Positions 22,701-31,239 of a stretch of DNA of 64,000 nt are shown one piece after another. Each line of letters opens with the position of its first letter. Position 1 is the stretch's first letter. The DNA is from Ryuthela nishihirai (lineage: Eukaryota > Arthropoda > Arachnida > Araneae > Heptathelidae). Where the stretch lies: contig JAWZYU010000034.1 in assembly GCA_038380435.1 (NCBI GenBank), positions 39,680,901-39,744,900 of the forward strand, given 5' to 3'. The notes beneath the pieces are model-generated. The model worked only from the letters and a program-made list of their open reading frames with translations. It was not told the DNA's origin and searched no databases. The translations under genes and the position numbers were made by a program.

Positions 22701-22703
22701 TGA
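7644..22703 (+). CDS. LPCAT: LPCAT1/2-type lysophosphatidylcholine acyltransferase, C-terminal half (six exons, 5' end outside window)
   Basis: Spliced gene with exons 7644-7726, 7878-8003, 13272-13422, 15983-16081, 19416-19557 and 22570-22703. All junctions are AG/GT, phases agree, and together they give 244 residues plus a TGA stop. The family transfers acyl groups from acyl-CoA to lysophosphatidylcholine (and lyso-PAF) in ER and lipid-droplet membranes. The visible part starts at FLPVYNPTKAEMENP, which matches the LPCAT1/2 segment just after the acyltransferase domain, and continues through the C-terminal EF-hand region. The HX4D catalytic motif and the membrane anchor must lie upstream. 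The first EF-hand-like loop (visible residues 119-130, DQEGKGKIDIRI) has I where glutamate is normal at position 12, and the other two EF-hands are barely recognisable, so calcium binding is doubtful. LPCAT1 cannot be separated from LPCAT2 on this part. Introns are loaded with SINEs and minisatellites. Confidence 0.85.
7878..8003 (+). CDS. LPCAT: LPCAT exon b
   Basis: The acceptor is TTTTCAG before 7878 and the donor is GTAAGA at 8004. It encodes EATGTPVSNFSLDDVKYLHL and then a basic segment ending KLRRKIG. The ATGTPVSNFSLDD stretch aligns with the ALGVSVTDYTFED region of vertebrate LPCAT1. Confidence 0.85.
8095..8262 (+). mobile_element. SINE-2, old degenerate copy
   Basis: Contains the SINE-2 box B segment CCTGGGTTCGAGCCCCTG and the following AAGGTATGGA...GCTGAGGTCT body. 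The tRNA-like 5' part and tail are badly eroded. Confidence 0.55.
8305..8648 (+). mobile_element. SINE-1 tail modules joined to a full SINE
   Basis: A 5'-truncated SINE (8305-8540) continues through the junction AACCCAACGTTAAAGAAC into a second tail module, which breaks at CTCGGGGCCC and runs into the complete SINE at 8649. The first junction is identical to that in the 1.3 kb and 11.6 kb arrays. Confidence 0.8.
8649..9031 (+). mobile_element. SINE-1, full length
   Basis: Complete head (box A TGGCTCAGTCGG, box B GGTTCGAGTCC) through tail CAACCCAAC. It forms the 3' end of the composite starting at 8305. No TSD was found. Confidence 0.85.
9032..9503. other. LPCAT intron, no clear feature
   Basis: AT-rich, with a short stretch (about 9034-9110) resembling the terminal repeats of the foldback MITE at 17395. 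No exon or RNA gene was seen. Confidence 0.4.
9513..10151 (+). mobile_element. SINE-1 dimer, single insertion
   Basis: A full SINE (9513-9897) is joined end to end to a 5'-truncated second copy (9898-10151, starting AAATCTCCGC). The whole composite is bracketed by one perfect 9-bp TSD, TACATATTT, at 9504-9512 and 10152-10160. No TSD exists at the internal junction. Confidence 0.85.
10417..11340 (-). mobile_element. SINE-1 trimer, single insertion
   Basis: On the minus strand: a 5'-truncated copy, a middle copy and a full copy (10417-10803) in tandem. Both internal junctions join GAGCCTTTGGGG to the G-rich head of the next copy. A perfect 13-bp TSD, AGTAGTCACGCAT, brackets the whole trimer at 10404-10416 and 11341-11353. 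Confidence 0.9.
11599..12661 (-). mobile_element. SINE-1 tail-module hexamer, single insertion
   Basis: Six copies of the 169-bp 3' module, with exact 169-bp spacing (starts near 11655, 11824, 11993, 12162 and 12331) and identical junctions. The upstream end is 5'-truncated within the SINE body. A 10-bp TSD, AGCGAACAGT, lies at 11589-11598 and 12662-12671. Copies differ by scattered substitutions (GCACACC or GAACACC, AAGGACC or ATGGACC). Confidence 0.9.
12826..13252. repeat. 38-bp minisatellite, 11 copies, next to a splice acceptor
   Basis: The unit is GTTTCATTTGTTAAAAAAAG then AGATTTCTCTGAAGTGAT. Variation is mainly in the A-tract (6-10 A). The last unit merges into the polypyrimidine tract of LPCAT exon c. 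Confidence 0.95.
13272..13422 (+). CDS. LPCAT: LPCAT exon c
   Basis: The acceptor is a T9-CTTCAG tract whose upstream edge is the last unit of a 38-bp minisatellite; the donor is GTAATG at 13423. It encodes YEIVDVTDELTNLTKK through ALKDFFYLVDQ, the helix leading into the first EF-hand-like loop. The one-base carry-over completes the glycine codon from exon b. Confidence 0.85.
13663..14277 (+). mobile_element. SINE-1 with internal palindromic rearrangement
   Basis: Head, body and tail are present, but 13875-14090 contains scrambled direct and inverted copies of the CACGTTAAAGAACACGCTGG area plus several CATCCATCGTAACACATAAA units. A perfect 22-bp inverted repeat with a 5-bp loop lies at 14039-14087. 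TSD-like CACGTTGGTG / CACGTTGCTG (9 of 10 bp) lies at both ends. Confidence 0.8.
14290..15090. repeat. Degenerate 36-39 bp minisatellite
   Basis: Around 20 units related to CATTAAATGAACGCGATGTT then CACATCCTCGAGCAGCAG. The best-conserved 38-bp units lie at 14640-14770, with erosion on both sides. Open frames on the minus strand here are by-products of the repeat. Confidence 0.85.
15190..15450. repeat. Short degenerate tandem repeat
   Basis: Seven or eight loosely spaced units of the type TTTTGCCAAGTATTACATTC followed by TAACGCCCC, 25-50 bp apart. Located in the LPCAT intron before exon d. Confidence 0.7.
15983..16081 (+). CDS. LPCAT: LPCAT exon d (degenerate EF-hand)
   Basis: Phase 0 at both ends, 33 codons, with acceptor TTAACAG and donor GTAATT. 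It contains EGKGKIDIRIYNAGLWLL, the EF-hand loop. Compared with the vertebrate loop (D-x-S-G-S-G-E-x-D-x-x-E), positions 1 and 9 remain acidic but position 12 is isoleucine. Confidence 0.85.
16082..17392. other. LPCAT intron, AT-rich
   Basis: No coding exon, RNA gene or clear repeat was identified. Simple A/T runs only. Confidence 0.5.
17395..17609. mobile_element. Palindromic MITE (foldback) with TA target site
   Basis: Two arms of about 100 bp are inverted copies of each other, ending CACCTATCCCTCGATTTACA and its complement, with a central spacer of about 17 bp. TA dinucleotides flank at 17393-17394 and 17610-17611, as expected for Tc1/mariner-type elements. Confidence 0.8.
18179..18461. 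mobile_element. Tc1/mariner-like MITE with internal duplication
   Basis: Terminal inverted repeats CAGTCGCTTAAAAAAACTAT / complement, each next to TA (18177-18178, 18462-18463). The inside holds GGTTGCCAGGTCACTAATTT-type segments in inverted and then direct copies, around a perfect centre GTGTCACGTGACAC. Confidence 0.8.
18901..19340. mobile_element. Tc1/mariner-like MITE, 440 bp
   Basis: Inverted ends of about 100 bp starting CAGGGTGAATCTGAAAAAGT, with flanking TA at 18899-18900 and 19341-19342. The centre is unrelated and non-coding. It lies 75 bp before LPCAT exon e. Confidence 0.8.
19416..19557 (+). CDS. LPCAT: LPCAT exon e
   Basis: The acceptor is CACCTAAG before 19416 and the donor is GTAAGT at 19558. 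It encodes VFSKETRIDLNQFAAIALL through TSKEKEFVSF, corresponding to the second EF-hand pair of LPCAT1/2, with calcium ligands largely lost. It ends one base into a serine codon. Confidence 0.8.
19610..19901 (+). mobile_element. SINE-1, 5'-truncated
   Basis: Lacks the tRNA head. A perfect 12-bp TSD TCACACTTGCTA lies at 19598-19609 and 19902-19913, proving that a truncated copy was integrated. Confidence 0.85.
19945..20329 (+). mobile_element. SINE-1, full length
   Basis: Complete copy with 9-bp TSD TGAATTAAA at 19936-19944 and 20330-20338. Confidence 0.85.
20340..21125. other. LPCAT intron, no clear feature
   Basis: AT-rich with a G-run at 20896-20905. The short open frames show no recognisable family. 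Confidence 0.4.
21126..21456 (+). mobile_element. SINE-1 lacking its 3' tail
   Basis: Head and body present; the copy breaks off after GTGACCTGGC, so the tail module start and terminal CCAAC repeats are missing. No TSD. Confidence 0.75.
21802..22135. mobile_element. Pogo/Tigger-like MITE, 334 bp
   Basis: Ends CAGTGGACCCCCGATATAAC and GTTATAGCG..GGTCCACTG-type inverted complement, flanked by TA at 21800-21801 and 22136-22137. The GATATAACG terminal motif is typical of pogo-class elements. The interior is GC-rich relative to the surroundings and non-coding. Confidence 0.75.
22570..22703 (+). CDS. LPCAT: LPCAT terminal coding exon
   Basis: The acceptor is TTTTCAG before 22570. The first two bases complete the serine codon, followed by KFKTFAIRYAHLEEDIKRF and a polar tail ending SKLS, with TGA at 22701-22703. 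The KFKTFAIRYAHLEED stretch corresponds to the DFHRFAEMYPAFAEEY region near the LPCAT1 C terminus. No clear poly(A) signal was assigned downstream. Confidence 0.8.
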
Positions 22704-23040
22704 AGAGTGCAGGATATCTGTGAGTCGGCTTCAAACTGATTGTGCTCTGTTCCATTCAAGTCTGAAATGGTATTATAAACTTATAGAGGAGAAAGCTAGA
22801 AAATCCTAGCACTTCAGGCGTGACGCACTGCTGCTGAGAAATTAAATTTTCAAAGAATTATAACCAATTCTGGCAATCTTTAAAATTGATATGATAAACA
22901 ATAACAAATCAATCAATCAATTTTTGAATATTGTAGAATACAACAGCAGTCATAAGGATATTTGTTTCAAACAAGATATACATGTTTAGGAAATGAATTA
23001 AACTTTAACTACTACTATAATTAAGCTTAAAGAATGCATC
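22704..23040. other. Probable LPCAT 3' UTR and flank
   Basis: AT-rich, no repeat recognised. No AATAAA placed convincingly. Confidence 0.35.
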
Positions 23041-23700
23041 TGTTACCGCTAAAGTGCAGAAATCAGTTATTCTATAGATTATCTAGGTATTGTGCAGATT
23101 AACTAGGGTGATCCGTTAACGTGCGGAAAATTGTTTCATTTCTCAAATTACCTAGGTAATCTGCAAATTACCTGGATAATCTGCACATTACCTACTAGGC
23201 AGTCGTTAAAGTGAAAATAAGATCTTTGCTGGAACAACAGGAACGTTTCTGTACGCTTAAATTAACATAATGTTATTTATCTAGTGTCCGAGAGTAGAGT
23301 TGAAACCAGGGTCATCCCTCTGTCAACATGAATCAGTCGTCCGAATTATAAAAAACGCCCCCAAAATGAGCAGGCCAAGAGAGAACGAATCATTTTAGTG
23401 ATTCGTTATCAAGAATGAATCACTTTACCGATTCGTTCTCACTTGGCCTCCGCTCATCCGGGGCGTTTTTTATAATGCGGACGAGTGAATCACGTGACAC
23501 GAAGATTCATATTCAAGAGATTCACCACTATGAGAGAAACAAACTTTTGAACTTTAACGATACGGAAGCCGTTAATGTGCACATTACCTAGGTAAAATGC
23601 GGAAAACTCTCGATTCCTCACGTTAACGGAGCAAATCAGTTAATCTGCAGATTAGCTAGGTAATGTGCACATTAACGGCTTTCGAGCTTTAGCGGTAACA
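23041..23700. mobile_element. Large foldback element
   Basis: Perfect 14-bp inverted ends TGTTACCGCTAAAG, and long imperfect inner arms containing repeated TTACCTAGGTAATGTGCACA-type motifs. In the centre, 23321-23500 is a second foldback with arms around ATTATAAAAAACGCCCC and GAACGAATC. No coding capacity. The superfamily is not assigned. Confidence 0.65.
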
Positions 23701-24320
23701 TATCTATGCTCCTTATGAAAATGGAGCTGACGTTTGAATGAATGAAGTAATGGCAAATGAAATTGTTATTACAATCGTTATTTTACCATCTTTCGACTTC
23801 AAAGTATTCTTAAGCATTTGAAACATCCTTTACTCGACTATTCCAAATGAATATTAGATGTAAATATGAGATGTAGAATGTAGGCTTGAGTTAACTATGG
23901 TGGCGCTCCTGTGCAAAGTCTATTAGAAGTGACCATCCAAACAAAATGAATTCTAATTTCCAACGTACATTTATGAAATTTATAGGAACAAACTATAGGC
24001 ATTCCTCAATTTACGAATTTCCCATTAATTTCAATGTAGAGAATTACAACTGGTTCTTGGGCTCCAGAAATTCAATAATTTATTTCCCATATATGGTATA
24101 ATATTGCAGAATCGTTCAAATAAAAACAACAATACTACAAGAGTTTATGCTAATTACCATAAACTACAGTAGTCCCTATTTACAGTTTTCCTAACTCTAC
24201 CTGACAGCACAGTACCATTGGTTAGAAAATTATAGCTGCATTTTTAAATTAAAAAAAATCCAAAAAGTGTTAATCATAAGTAATAAAATAGCTTTTTTAC
24301 AATTTTTTTTTTTTTTGATT
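23701..24320. other. Intergenic, AT-rich
   Basis: No gene or named repeat seen; ends in an A/T homopolymer stretch before the SINE at 24333. Confidence 0.4.
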
Positions 24321-24332
24321 ATACAGCAAATT

Positions 24333-24720
24333 GGGGCGGGGGTGGCTCAGTCGGTAGCGCGCCAGGCTCGTAATCTGTAGTTCCCAGGTTCGAGTTCCAG
24401 CTGGGTCAGCGTTGAGATTTATCTCCGCAAAATTCCCCGCCCTGCCCACGGTCAGTAGGGGACACCGATGGGTTTGGAAAGGCCGCCGTCCGTCGGATGG
24501 GACGTTAAGCCGTGGCCCCGTGTGCAGGAGAGCCATACCCTGTGCACGTTAAAGAACACGCTGGATGGCCTTGACGGGAGGCTACCATCTGTCTCCCAAC
24601 AGCTGTTCCAGTGGGTCCCCTCCCCCAACCTTCTCTGAGCGTTCGGGGTCCATGTGACCTGGCCATTTAGCCCATGGTGTGCAAAAAAGTGCCGCTCAGA
24701 GGTAAAACAATCCAATCCAA
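24333..24720 (+). mobile_element. SINE-1 reference copy, full length (388 bp)
   Basis: Best intact example of the family. It has a tRNA-like head of about 80 bp with box A TGGCTCAGTCGG, anticodon loop CTCGTAA (CGT, Thr-like, or a changed Met CAT loop) and box B GGTTCGAGTTC. A body follows with CCGTCCGTCGGATGGGACGT and CACGTTAAAGAACACGCTGG, then a tail ending GGTAAAACAATCCAATCCAA without poly(A). A perfect 11-bp TSD TACAGCAAATT lies at 24322-24332 and 24721-24731. The body may be one of the conserved metazoan SINE central domains, but that needs alignment. Confidence 0.9.
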
Positions 24721-24980
24721 TACAGCAAATTTCTTGAGGCCTAGGAGAGCTCACAAACCCTCTCCTGATTCTAATTTTGTCGAAGATTTTCACTAACAAA
24801 TTAACTAGATTGTGAATTAGGTGTAGTAGTATTAGTAGAGATTTCACGCTGGTAGTGAATGATGAATTTTACTAAATTGTACTTTCCTGTATTTCCAGTT
24901 GATAAATTCATTCAAGGATATTTTCCACAAATGTTTTTCTTAGTAGTATATAAAATATTCATTTTATAACCAATGAGTGA

Positions 24981-25268
24981 ATGTTATATATGCAAAAAAT
25001 AAAGAAGTTTCATGAAAAGTTGCCTCAAAAACAAAACCAGACAAATCAATCAGAGAAGAATGTTATACTGAACTTTTGGAAAACTATCAAAGAACCAACA
25101 GGAGACATCGATATTCTCTTGAAAAGGAATCAATTACTCAGGAATGAATTCTTATTACTCATGGATGAAAACTTTGAAATATTTTCTCCTGGAAATGAAC
25201 TATGTATCAGGAATAACAAGATAAAAAAGCAAGTTGTACATAGTGCCAAAAAGAAAACTTATTTGTAG
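24981..25268 (+). CDS. Unassigned 95-codon open frame
   Basis: The frame starts MLYMQKIKKFHEKLPQ and is lysine/asparagine-rich and hydrophilic, with a helical-looking centre (ILLKRNQLLRNEFLLLMDEN). No family is recognised. A stop codon directly precedes the ATG. It lies about 2.3 kb past the LPCAT stop, in sequence free of obvious repeats. It could be a small gene, a 3'-UTR frame, an exon fragment or chance; the composition is only weakly protein-like. Confidence 0.2.
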   Translation: MLYMQKIKKFHEKLPQKQNQTNQSEKNVILNFWKTIKEPTGDIDILLKRNQLLRNEFLLLMDENFEIFSPGNELCIRNNKIKKQVVHSAKKKTYL

Positions 25269-25780
25269 TGTATATTTGTTTTTAACTTGGTTATACATAT
25301 ATCAATCTTTTTATTGTGCTTCAATGGTTTTAATAAATAATCGCCCTTTTGTGTTACGATTGATATGTTATGTTCCATGCAAAATCTTCCTATTGCTCAG
25401 GTGTTCTAAAAATTTTATTATTTGAATTAAATTTTTAAATTTGGAGCTGATAAACTGAAGGTTAAAATATGTTTGTGAATCAGTGGTGCATTTGTGATCT
25501 CATTTTCGACCTCCAGAGATTTCAGACAGTAGCAAAGCATTTAATCCCGATCCACCGCAGCTAGGAACTCGATGTCTAAATCCTACACAAAATGACACAA
25601 ATGGGAACACCACACCAAATTTGGGACTGATCGGTTACTTTTCTGCGGAATCACAGAGAGCCAAAAACTTTACCAATGACGTCACCACAGACGTACAAGA
25701 AATACAGGTGCCCATGCGCCTGTCTGCCGCCCGTTAGGAATACAACTATTATATAATGATACACCAAGGTTTTGACATAG

Positions 25781-25908
25781 ATCTAAGTATTAGAAGTCCT
25801 GATTGTAATTTTATAAAAAGAATAATAAATAATAAATATCCAGAAGATCTAAGTATTAGAAGTCCTGATTGTAATTTTATAAAAAGAATAATAAATAATA
25901 AATATCCA
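25781..25908. repeat. 66-bp tandem duplication
   Basis: ATCTAAGTATTAGAAGTCCT and the following bases are repeated head to tail, starting at 25781 and 25847, essentially without differences. Confidence 0.85.
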
Positions 25909-26098
25909 CTCAAGCAGCTGCTTGTCACAGAGGTCTAACAGGAGCCTGCCAATTTATGTGCCATAGTAGAAGGTTTGTGAGAATGGCAGGACATCAACAT
26001 AAAAACAACAGTGAACATGCATGCCTTACCCGGGGCTCCAACCCCGGTCCCTTAGATCAATAAATAGCCAAGAGCGTTAACCACTCGTCCACGGTTCG
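25905..26098 (-). mobile_element. SINE-2, minus-strand copy
   Basis: Reads on the minus strand from a tRNA-like head (GAGTGGTTAACGCTCTTGGC, box B region near 26035) to the end segment GCAAGCAGCTGCTTGAG-like at 25905. Moderately diverged. Confidence 0.7.
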
Positions 26099-26800
26099 GT
26101 GTAATTATATAGTTACAGTTAATTCATAATGAAATATAATGATTATTGCAAACTTTTTCTGATCAGTTTTAATTCCATTTTACATTTTCCTAATTGAAAG
26201 TAGGTATGTATAAGCAAGTGATAATGCTCTCTGTTCATTAATTGATTGATGTTAAGCAACTTTGGTCTTTTGACTATAAATGCAAGAAATAATGTCTCTT
26301 TGTGTTATTTTATCATTTACATTAAGCTTACAAAACATGCATAGAAATATTTAATGCTTACTATTGTCACAAGGGTGCTTGATTGCATTTTTGTGGCAAT
26401 AGTAAAATCCAATCAAGATTAATGACGACAACAAATTATTATGAATTATGTGGAGCAGTTGCTAAAAGAGTGTCATTTTATTCAGGTTTATGGATTAAGA
26501 ACAATTTTGGAATTAGTTTGTAGATTTCTAAACAATTGTTCCCATTAATACACCTGTGGCTGCAGCATATGTGAACTTTTGAGGAGCCAAATTCAAAAGC
26601 TCAGGCCATTTGAACATGGCAGAAAATAATTATTTTAAATGTAATTTTTTAAACTTAACAGAACACTTTTTAAACAGTACTTTATCTGAATATGGGAAGA
26701 TTCTTTCTCTCGAAATATTAAATTTTTTAAATATTAAATCGCATCCACAAAATACACTAACCCCGAAAAAAATTTAATAAATGATAATAGCATTAAATGA
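26099..26800. other. Intergenic, AT-rich
   Basis: Nothing recognisable; no open frame of note. Confidence 0.4.
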
Positions 26801-27272
26801 AATAATTTGTTTAGTGGGAGGTTGAGACATGTTGAGACACCGAATTTGGTGGTCATAGCTCTTATCTTTCAGGAGAAAGTTTTTCCCTTTTTCTTTTGGA
26901 AAAGGGGTAGAAAACTTAGAGTCCAAACACTTAAAAGGTTATGATAATATTCATTCAGGTTATGATAATAGGAAGCTCTATGTCAAATTTGATTGTTCAC
27001 AAGTTCTTGTACACAAGATTTGATTGTTGACAAGTTCTTGATTCACAAGTTCTTGATCAATAATTTGTTTAGTGAGAGATTGAGACATGTTGAGACACCG
27101 AATTTGGTGGTCATAGCTCTTATCTTTTAGGAGAAAGTTTTTCCCTTTTTCTTTTAGAAAAGGGGTGGAAAACTTAGAGTCCAAACACTTAAAAGGTTAT
27201 GATAATATTCATTCAGGTTATGATAATAGGAAGCCCTATGTCAAATTTGATTGTTCACAAGTTCTTGATCAA
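26801..27272. repeat. 258-bp direct duplication
   Basis: The segment beginning AATAATTTGTTTAGTG at 26801 recurs at 27059 with a few percent difference. It contains CGAATTTGGTGGTCATAGCT, a motif that also appears in modified form at about 61780-61945, so the unit is a dispersed repeat. Confidence 0.8.
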
Positions 27273-27799
27273 ATTGGCAGAGAGGCAAACTCTAAAATGA
27301 TAGTAGATTACTAATGTAAATGAATTATTTAAATTCTATAACTCATTATATAACTTAATTCAATAATTTTTATAGTAACTATATGTATAGTAAAATAAAA
27401 TACTGTATATGTTTATAATATGAAGAGAATAAAGATATTTTACTTTGATTATATGGTTGAAAAGTTTCCTTACACACTTTAGCACTAATTTACTTCGACT
27501 TGATTTCATAATCAGAAACATATTATTTCATATCAAGATACACTTTGAAGCTTATTTTTAAATTCTTACCTTTACGTCACTGATTACACGTCTTTCTACG
27601 CCTTATTACGCATTGACTTCATGACAATCCAAGGAATTTTTGATATTGCTAATATAAAGTTGATCATAAAATGTTAAAAATTGAAATAGGCAAAAACGAA
27701 ATTTTAAATCAAAATAATAGGATGAAACAGTAAAGCTGCATAAAAAGAATTTAAAAACTGGGCTCAATACAGAGGAACGTGGTTCAAATGAAGGGTTGT

Positions 27800-28395
27800 T
27801 TCGGTCTTTTATGTTCACAATGGGCTAAATGGCCAAGTCTCAAGGGTGCAGAGAAAGTTGGGGGAGGAGATCCACTGGATACATGTTACTAGATAGGTAG
27901 GAACCATTATCTTGGATAATCTAGGCCAGTGGTTCTCAACCTTTTAAGCTTCACGTACCCCCTGGAAATGTCTATGTAACTGGCGTACCCCTTATGTAGA
28001 TAGATAAAACTATAGTTATAGTATAATAATGCCAACTTAGCGACTTTGTTACTAGATCTAGCATTGAGCTCTCACGGCATACCCCCAAATATTTTTCCAC
28101 GTACCCCACGTTGAGAACCCCTGGTCTAGGCCATCTAGAGTATTCTTTAATGTGCACAAAGTATGACTCTCCTCCATACTTTGAGACATAGGAACATGGT
28201 TTAAAGTTCCACTTGAAGGATGGCGACCATTCCAATCCCATGGTCATTTACCTTTCTCACTGATGGAAGGGTTGGGTTATTGGAGATGAATCTTAATGTT
28301 GGTATTCATGCAGTCTTGTCTCATTGCAGTTAAGACTTCAACCTGGAAAGTACAAAATATGAACCTGGTTCCCTACTGACTGAGCTCCATCCCCT
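27800..28395 (-). mobile_element. SINE-1, old copy split by a hAT MITE
   Basis: Tail (27825, CACAATGGGCTAAATGGCCA) to head remnant (about 28390) on the minus strand, strongly diverged. It is interrupted at 27927-28123. Confidence 0.7.
27927..28123. mobile_element. hAT-type MITE, 197 bp
   Basis: Ends CAGTGGTTCTCAACC and CGTTGAGAACCCCTG (inverted). Target duplication ATCTAGGC / GTCTAGGC (7 of 8 bp). CAGTGGTTCTCAACC is a classic hAT terminus. Confidence 0.75.
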
Positions 28396-28466
28396 TGAAA
28401 TGAAGGTAAGCTAACAAATGAAAGGCAGGAGGGAATAAATTAAAACACTGATAGATTAGTTAACAT

Positions 28467-29455
28467 AATGAAAGCTCTCTATAATAACACTGAGTCGTGT
28501 GTGAGAGTTGGTAAGTCTTGTAGCAATTGGTTTGGCATTATTTCTGGTGTTCGACAAGGGTGCATTTTGTTTCCTTTTCCCTTTAGATTGGTTATTGATT
28601 ATGTTATGTTCACTTCAAGGGAAAGATTTTGGCCTTAAATGGGATGGAGATAAGAAAATTTCTGATTTAGATTATGCTGATGATTTAGCCCTTTTGGCAG
28701 ATGATGTTGATGAGATGAACTCTTTCATTCGAGCTGTTGATGAAACTGGTAGTAGAGTAGGTTTGGTTAAAACAGAGAGAAAATTAAAGTGATGAAAATT
28801 GGTCATGCAGGCTGTGATTCAGTTAATCTGAATGGTTGCAGTCTTGAGCAGGTGTCACAGTTTAATTATCTTGGGAGCTATTTAACAGATGCTGGTGATA
28901 TGCGGCATGAGATTAACAGACGAATAGGGATTGCTGCCAAGACTTTTAAGAATTTATGGAGAGTGTGGAGAAATAGGTGTATACACCTAAAGACTAAAAT
29001 TAGACTGTATAATAGTTTGGTTCTTTCTAGGGTTAGTTAAGGCAGTGAAACTTGGACACTTTTTGAACAAGATAACAGGAAACTAGGTGCTTACGCAGTA
29101 TCTTGGGCATTAGGTGGTCCAACTTTGTAACTAATGATGAGATTAGGCAAAGGAGTCGGCAACCTCCTTTAAGCAGCATATTGTGCAGAGAGAGACTCCG
29201 TTGGTTTAGCCATGTTGCCCGTATGGATAATTATACATTGGCGAATAGGGTTATGAACAGTGTGCTTAAAGGCTTCAGAAAGAGGAGGAGACCAAGGATG
29301 CTATGGGCAGACAATGTCAAACAGGACCTTATTAGAATTGGTGTGCAGTGGCCAGATGTAGCTCAGGACAGACTTGCTTGGAGAACTAAATTGCACGATT
29401 TGGTTCGACCTCCGTAGCCCATGGCTGCTTGAGGATGATGATGAGGATGATAGAT
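28467..29455 (+). mobile_element. 5'-truncated non-LTR retrotransposon (RT end plus C-terminal domain)
   Basis: Contains the RT motifs GVRQGCILFPF and DLDYADDLALLADDVDEMNS, then MKIGHAGCDSVNLNGC, LEQVSQFNYLGSYLTDAGDM and the C-terminal RLRWFSHVARMDNYTLANRV with RKRRRPRMLWADNVKQDL. Frame changes near 28790 and 29040 disable it. It ends in a GATGATGATGAGGATGAT tail rather than poly(A). The clade is not assigned. Confidence 0.85.
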
Positions 29456-30260
29456 TTAAATGCTATGGAAGTTAAATGACCCAAGAGCAGAGTTGCCAGA
29501 CTTAGAGCAATATTTTGGGGGAAAATAACGGAAACATTTATAGACACGGTTTTGCATCAAAAAAAAAAAATGGTTCTGTAGGACAAAACTGAAAAACCCT
29601 TAGTCCTTTATTTTTACTTTCCAAGCCTAGCTTAATTTTGCTATGTTAGTTAATTTTATTTTATTTTCGGGCATGCTATCATCATGAAAGTTCTTATCTA
29701 AACAATACTTTTGTGTTTGAGCATAACAAAACTTTTATTTTTCTTTATTGAGTTTATGGGAAATCAAAAAAACGAAGAATGTCTTAAATTAGTCATTCTT
29801 TATTATGTTATTTATTATCTCACTGAGCTATTTTTATTATCTTTATTATGTCACTGAGTGAGAGTTTACACACATGAAATTTAATTTTTATGCCAAAATA
29901 TTTTTCATAATATGTGTAGTAAAAGAATATCGAATTTTAAGAATGTCTCTTACTTGTATTCAATCATGAACTTTAGGGTTATAAATTTTAAAAATTTTCC
30001 TAGAAATAGCTGTGCAGCATCATCTTACTTGATAAAGCATTCTTGATAAAGCATCTCTTTTCTTTGGAAGATGTTGCACCTATATTAAATATTCAAGTGT
30101 AAAGCAAATATTTATTGTACATATATCGGAAAATGACACATTGTTTGCGATCTTTGCAGTGAGTAAGTCATTATTGATTTTTGTATTAATTTCCTTTAGT
30201 GGCCCAAACAAACCATGTGGTTTTTGGGTTCACTCATATTTTTCTTTGCAAATTGCACAT
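29456..30260. other. Intergenic, AT-rich
   Basis: No recognisable gene; a C-run (30267-30276 area) leads into the SINE-2 copy. Confidence 0.4.
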
Positions 30261-30276
30261 ATATACCCCCCCCCCT

Positions 30277-30452
30277 CCCCTCAAACAGCTGCTTGCCACA
30301 GAGGTCTGACAGGAGCCTGTCAGTTTATATGCCATAGTAGGTCTGTAAGGATGGCAGGACCTCAGCAGAAAAACGACAACACATCCATGCCTTACCCGGG
30401 GTTCGAACCCAGGTCCCTTGGATTAGTAACCAAGTGCACTAACCACTCGGCG
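30277..30452 (-). mobile_element. SINE-2, minus-strand copy
   Basis: Contains CAGCTGCTTGCCACAGAGGT, GACAGGAGCCTGTCAGTTTA and, near 30395-30450, the complement of box B (GGGGTTCGAACCC) and box A. Confidence 0.75.
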
Positions 30453-30762
30453 ATAAAATAAAATTGACGATAAAATAAAATTAATTGATTGATAAAAAAA
30501 TACAGTTAAACGAGGGTTCTTCAGGTATATTGGTAACTTATCGAATAAGAAATCAAAGGATTGTCATTAAAATTTTATCTTAATCAAACATCAATTATCG
30601 TTGCTCAAGAGAGAAAAAAAAAAGCAAAGTCAAAATATTCAAATAACAAACAAAGTTGATTTCCAAAAAATTCAAGACTCATCATATATACTGATGAATA
30701 CAAAAGTCGGAGAAACTAAAAGCTCCATCTCACTAACATCCTTCCTCTTATTGACACTCTCT

Positions 30763-31125
30763 CGTGCCAGGCTTGTAATCTGTAGTTCTCAGGTTCGAGT
30801 CCCAGCTGGGTCAGCGTTGAGTCTTATCTCTGCAAAACTCCCCGCCCTGCCCACGGTCAGTAGGGGACACCGATGGGCTTGGAAAGGCTGCCGTCCATCA
30901 GATGTAGCGTAAGTCGTGGCATCGTGTGCGGGAGAGCCATACCCTGTGCACGTTAAAGAACACACTGTATGGCCTTGACGGCAGACTACCATCTGTCTCC
31001 CAACAGCTGTTCCAGTGGGTCCCCTTCCCGAACCTTTTCTGAGCCTTTGGGGTCCATGTGACCTGGGCATTTAGCCCATGGTGTGCAAAAAAGTGCCACT
31101 CAGAGGTAAAACAACCCAACCCAAC
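30763..31125 (+). mobile_element. SINE-1, 5'-truncated within the tRNA head
   Basis: Starts CGTGCCAGGCTTGTAATCTG; the tail is complete. Perfect 11-bp TSD TGACACTCTCT at 30752-30762 and 31126-31136. Confidence 0.85.
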
Positions 31126-31239
31126 TGACACTCTCTACTGATATCTCCCAGTAACTCTCCTAACATTTGCTGACTCCTTGACATCTGCTTTTCTGTCACC
31201 TTACGTCACTTAGTACACCTGCGGCGTACAACTGATATG

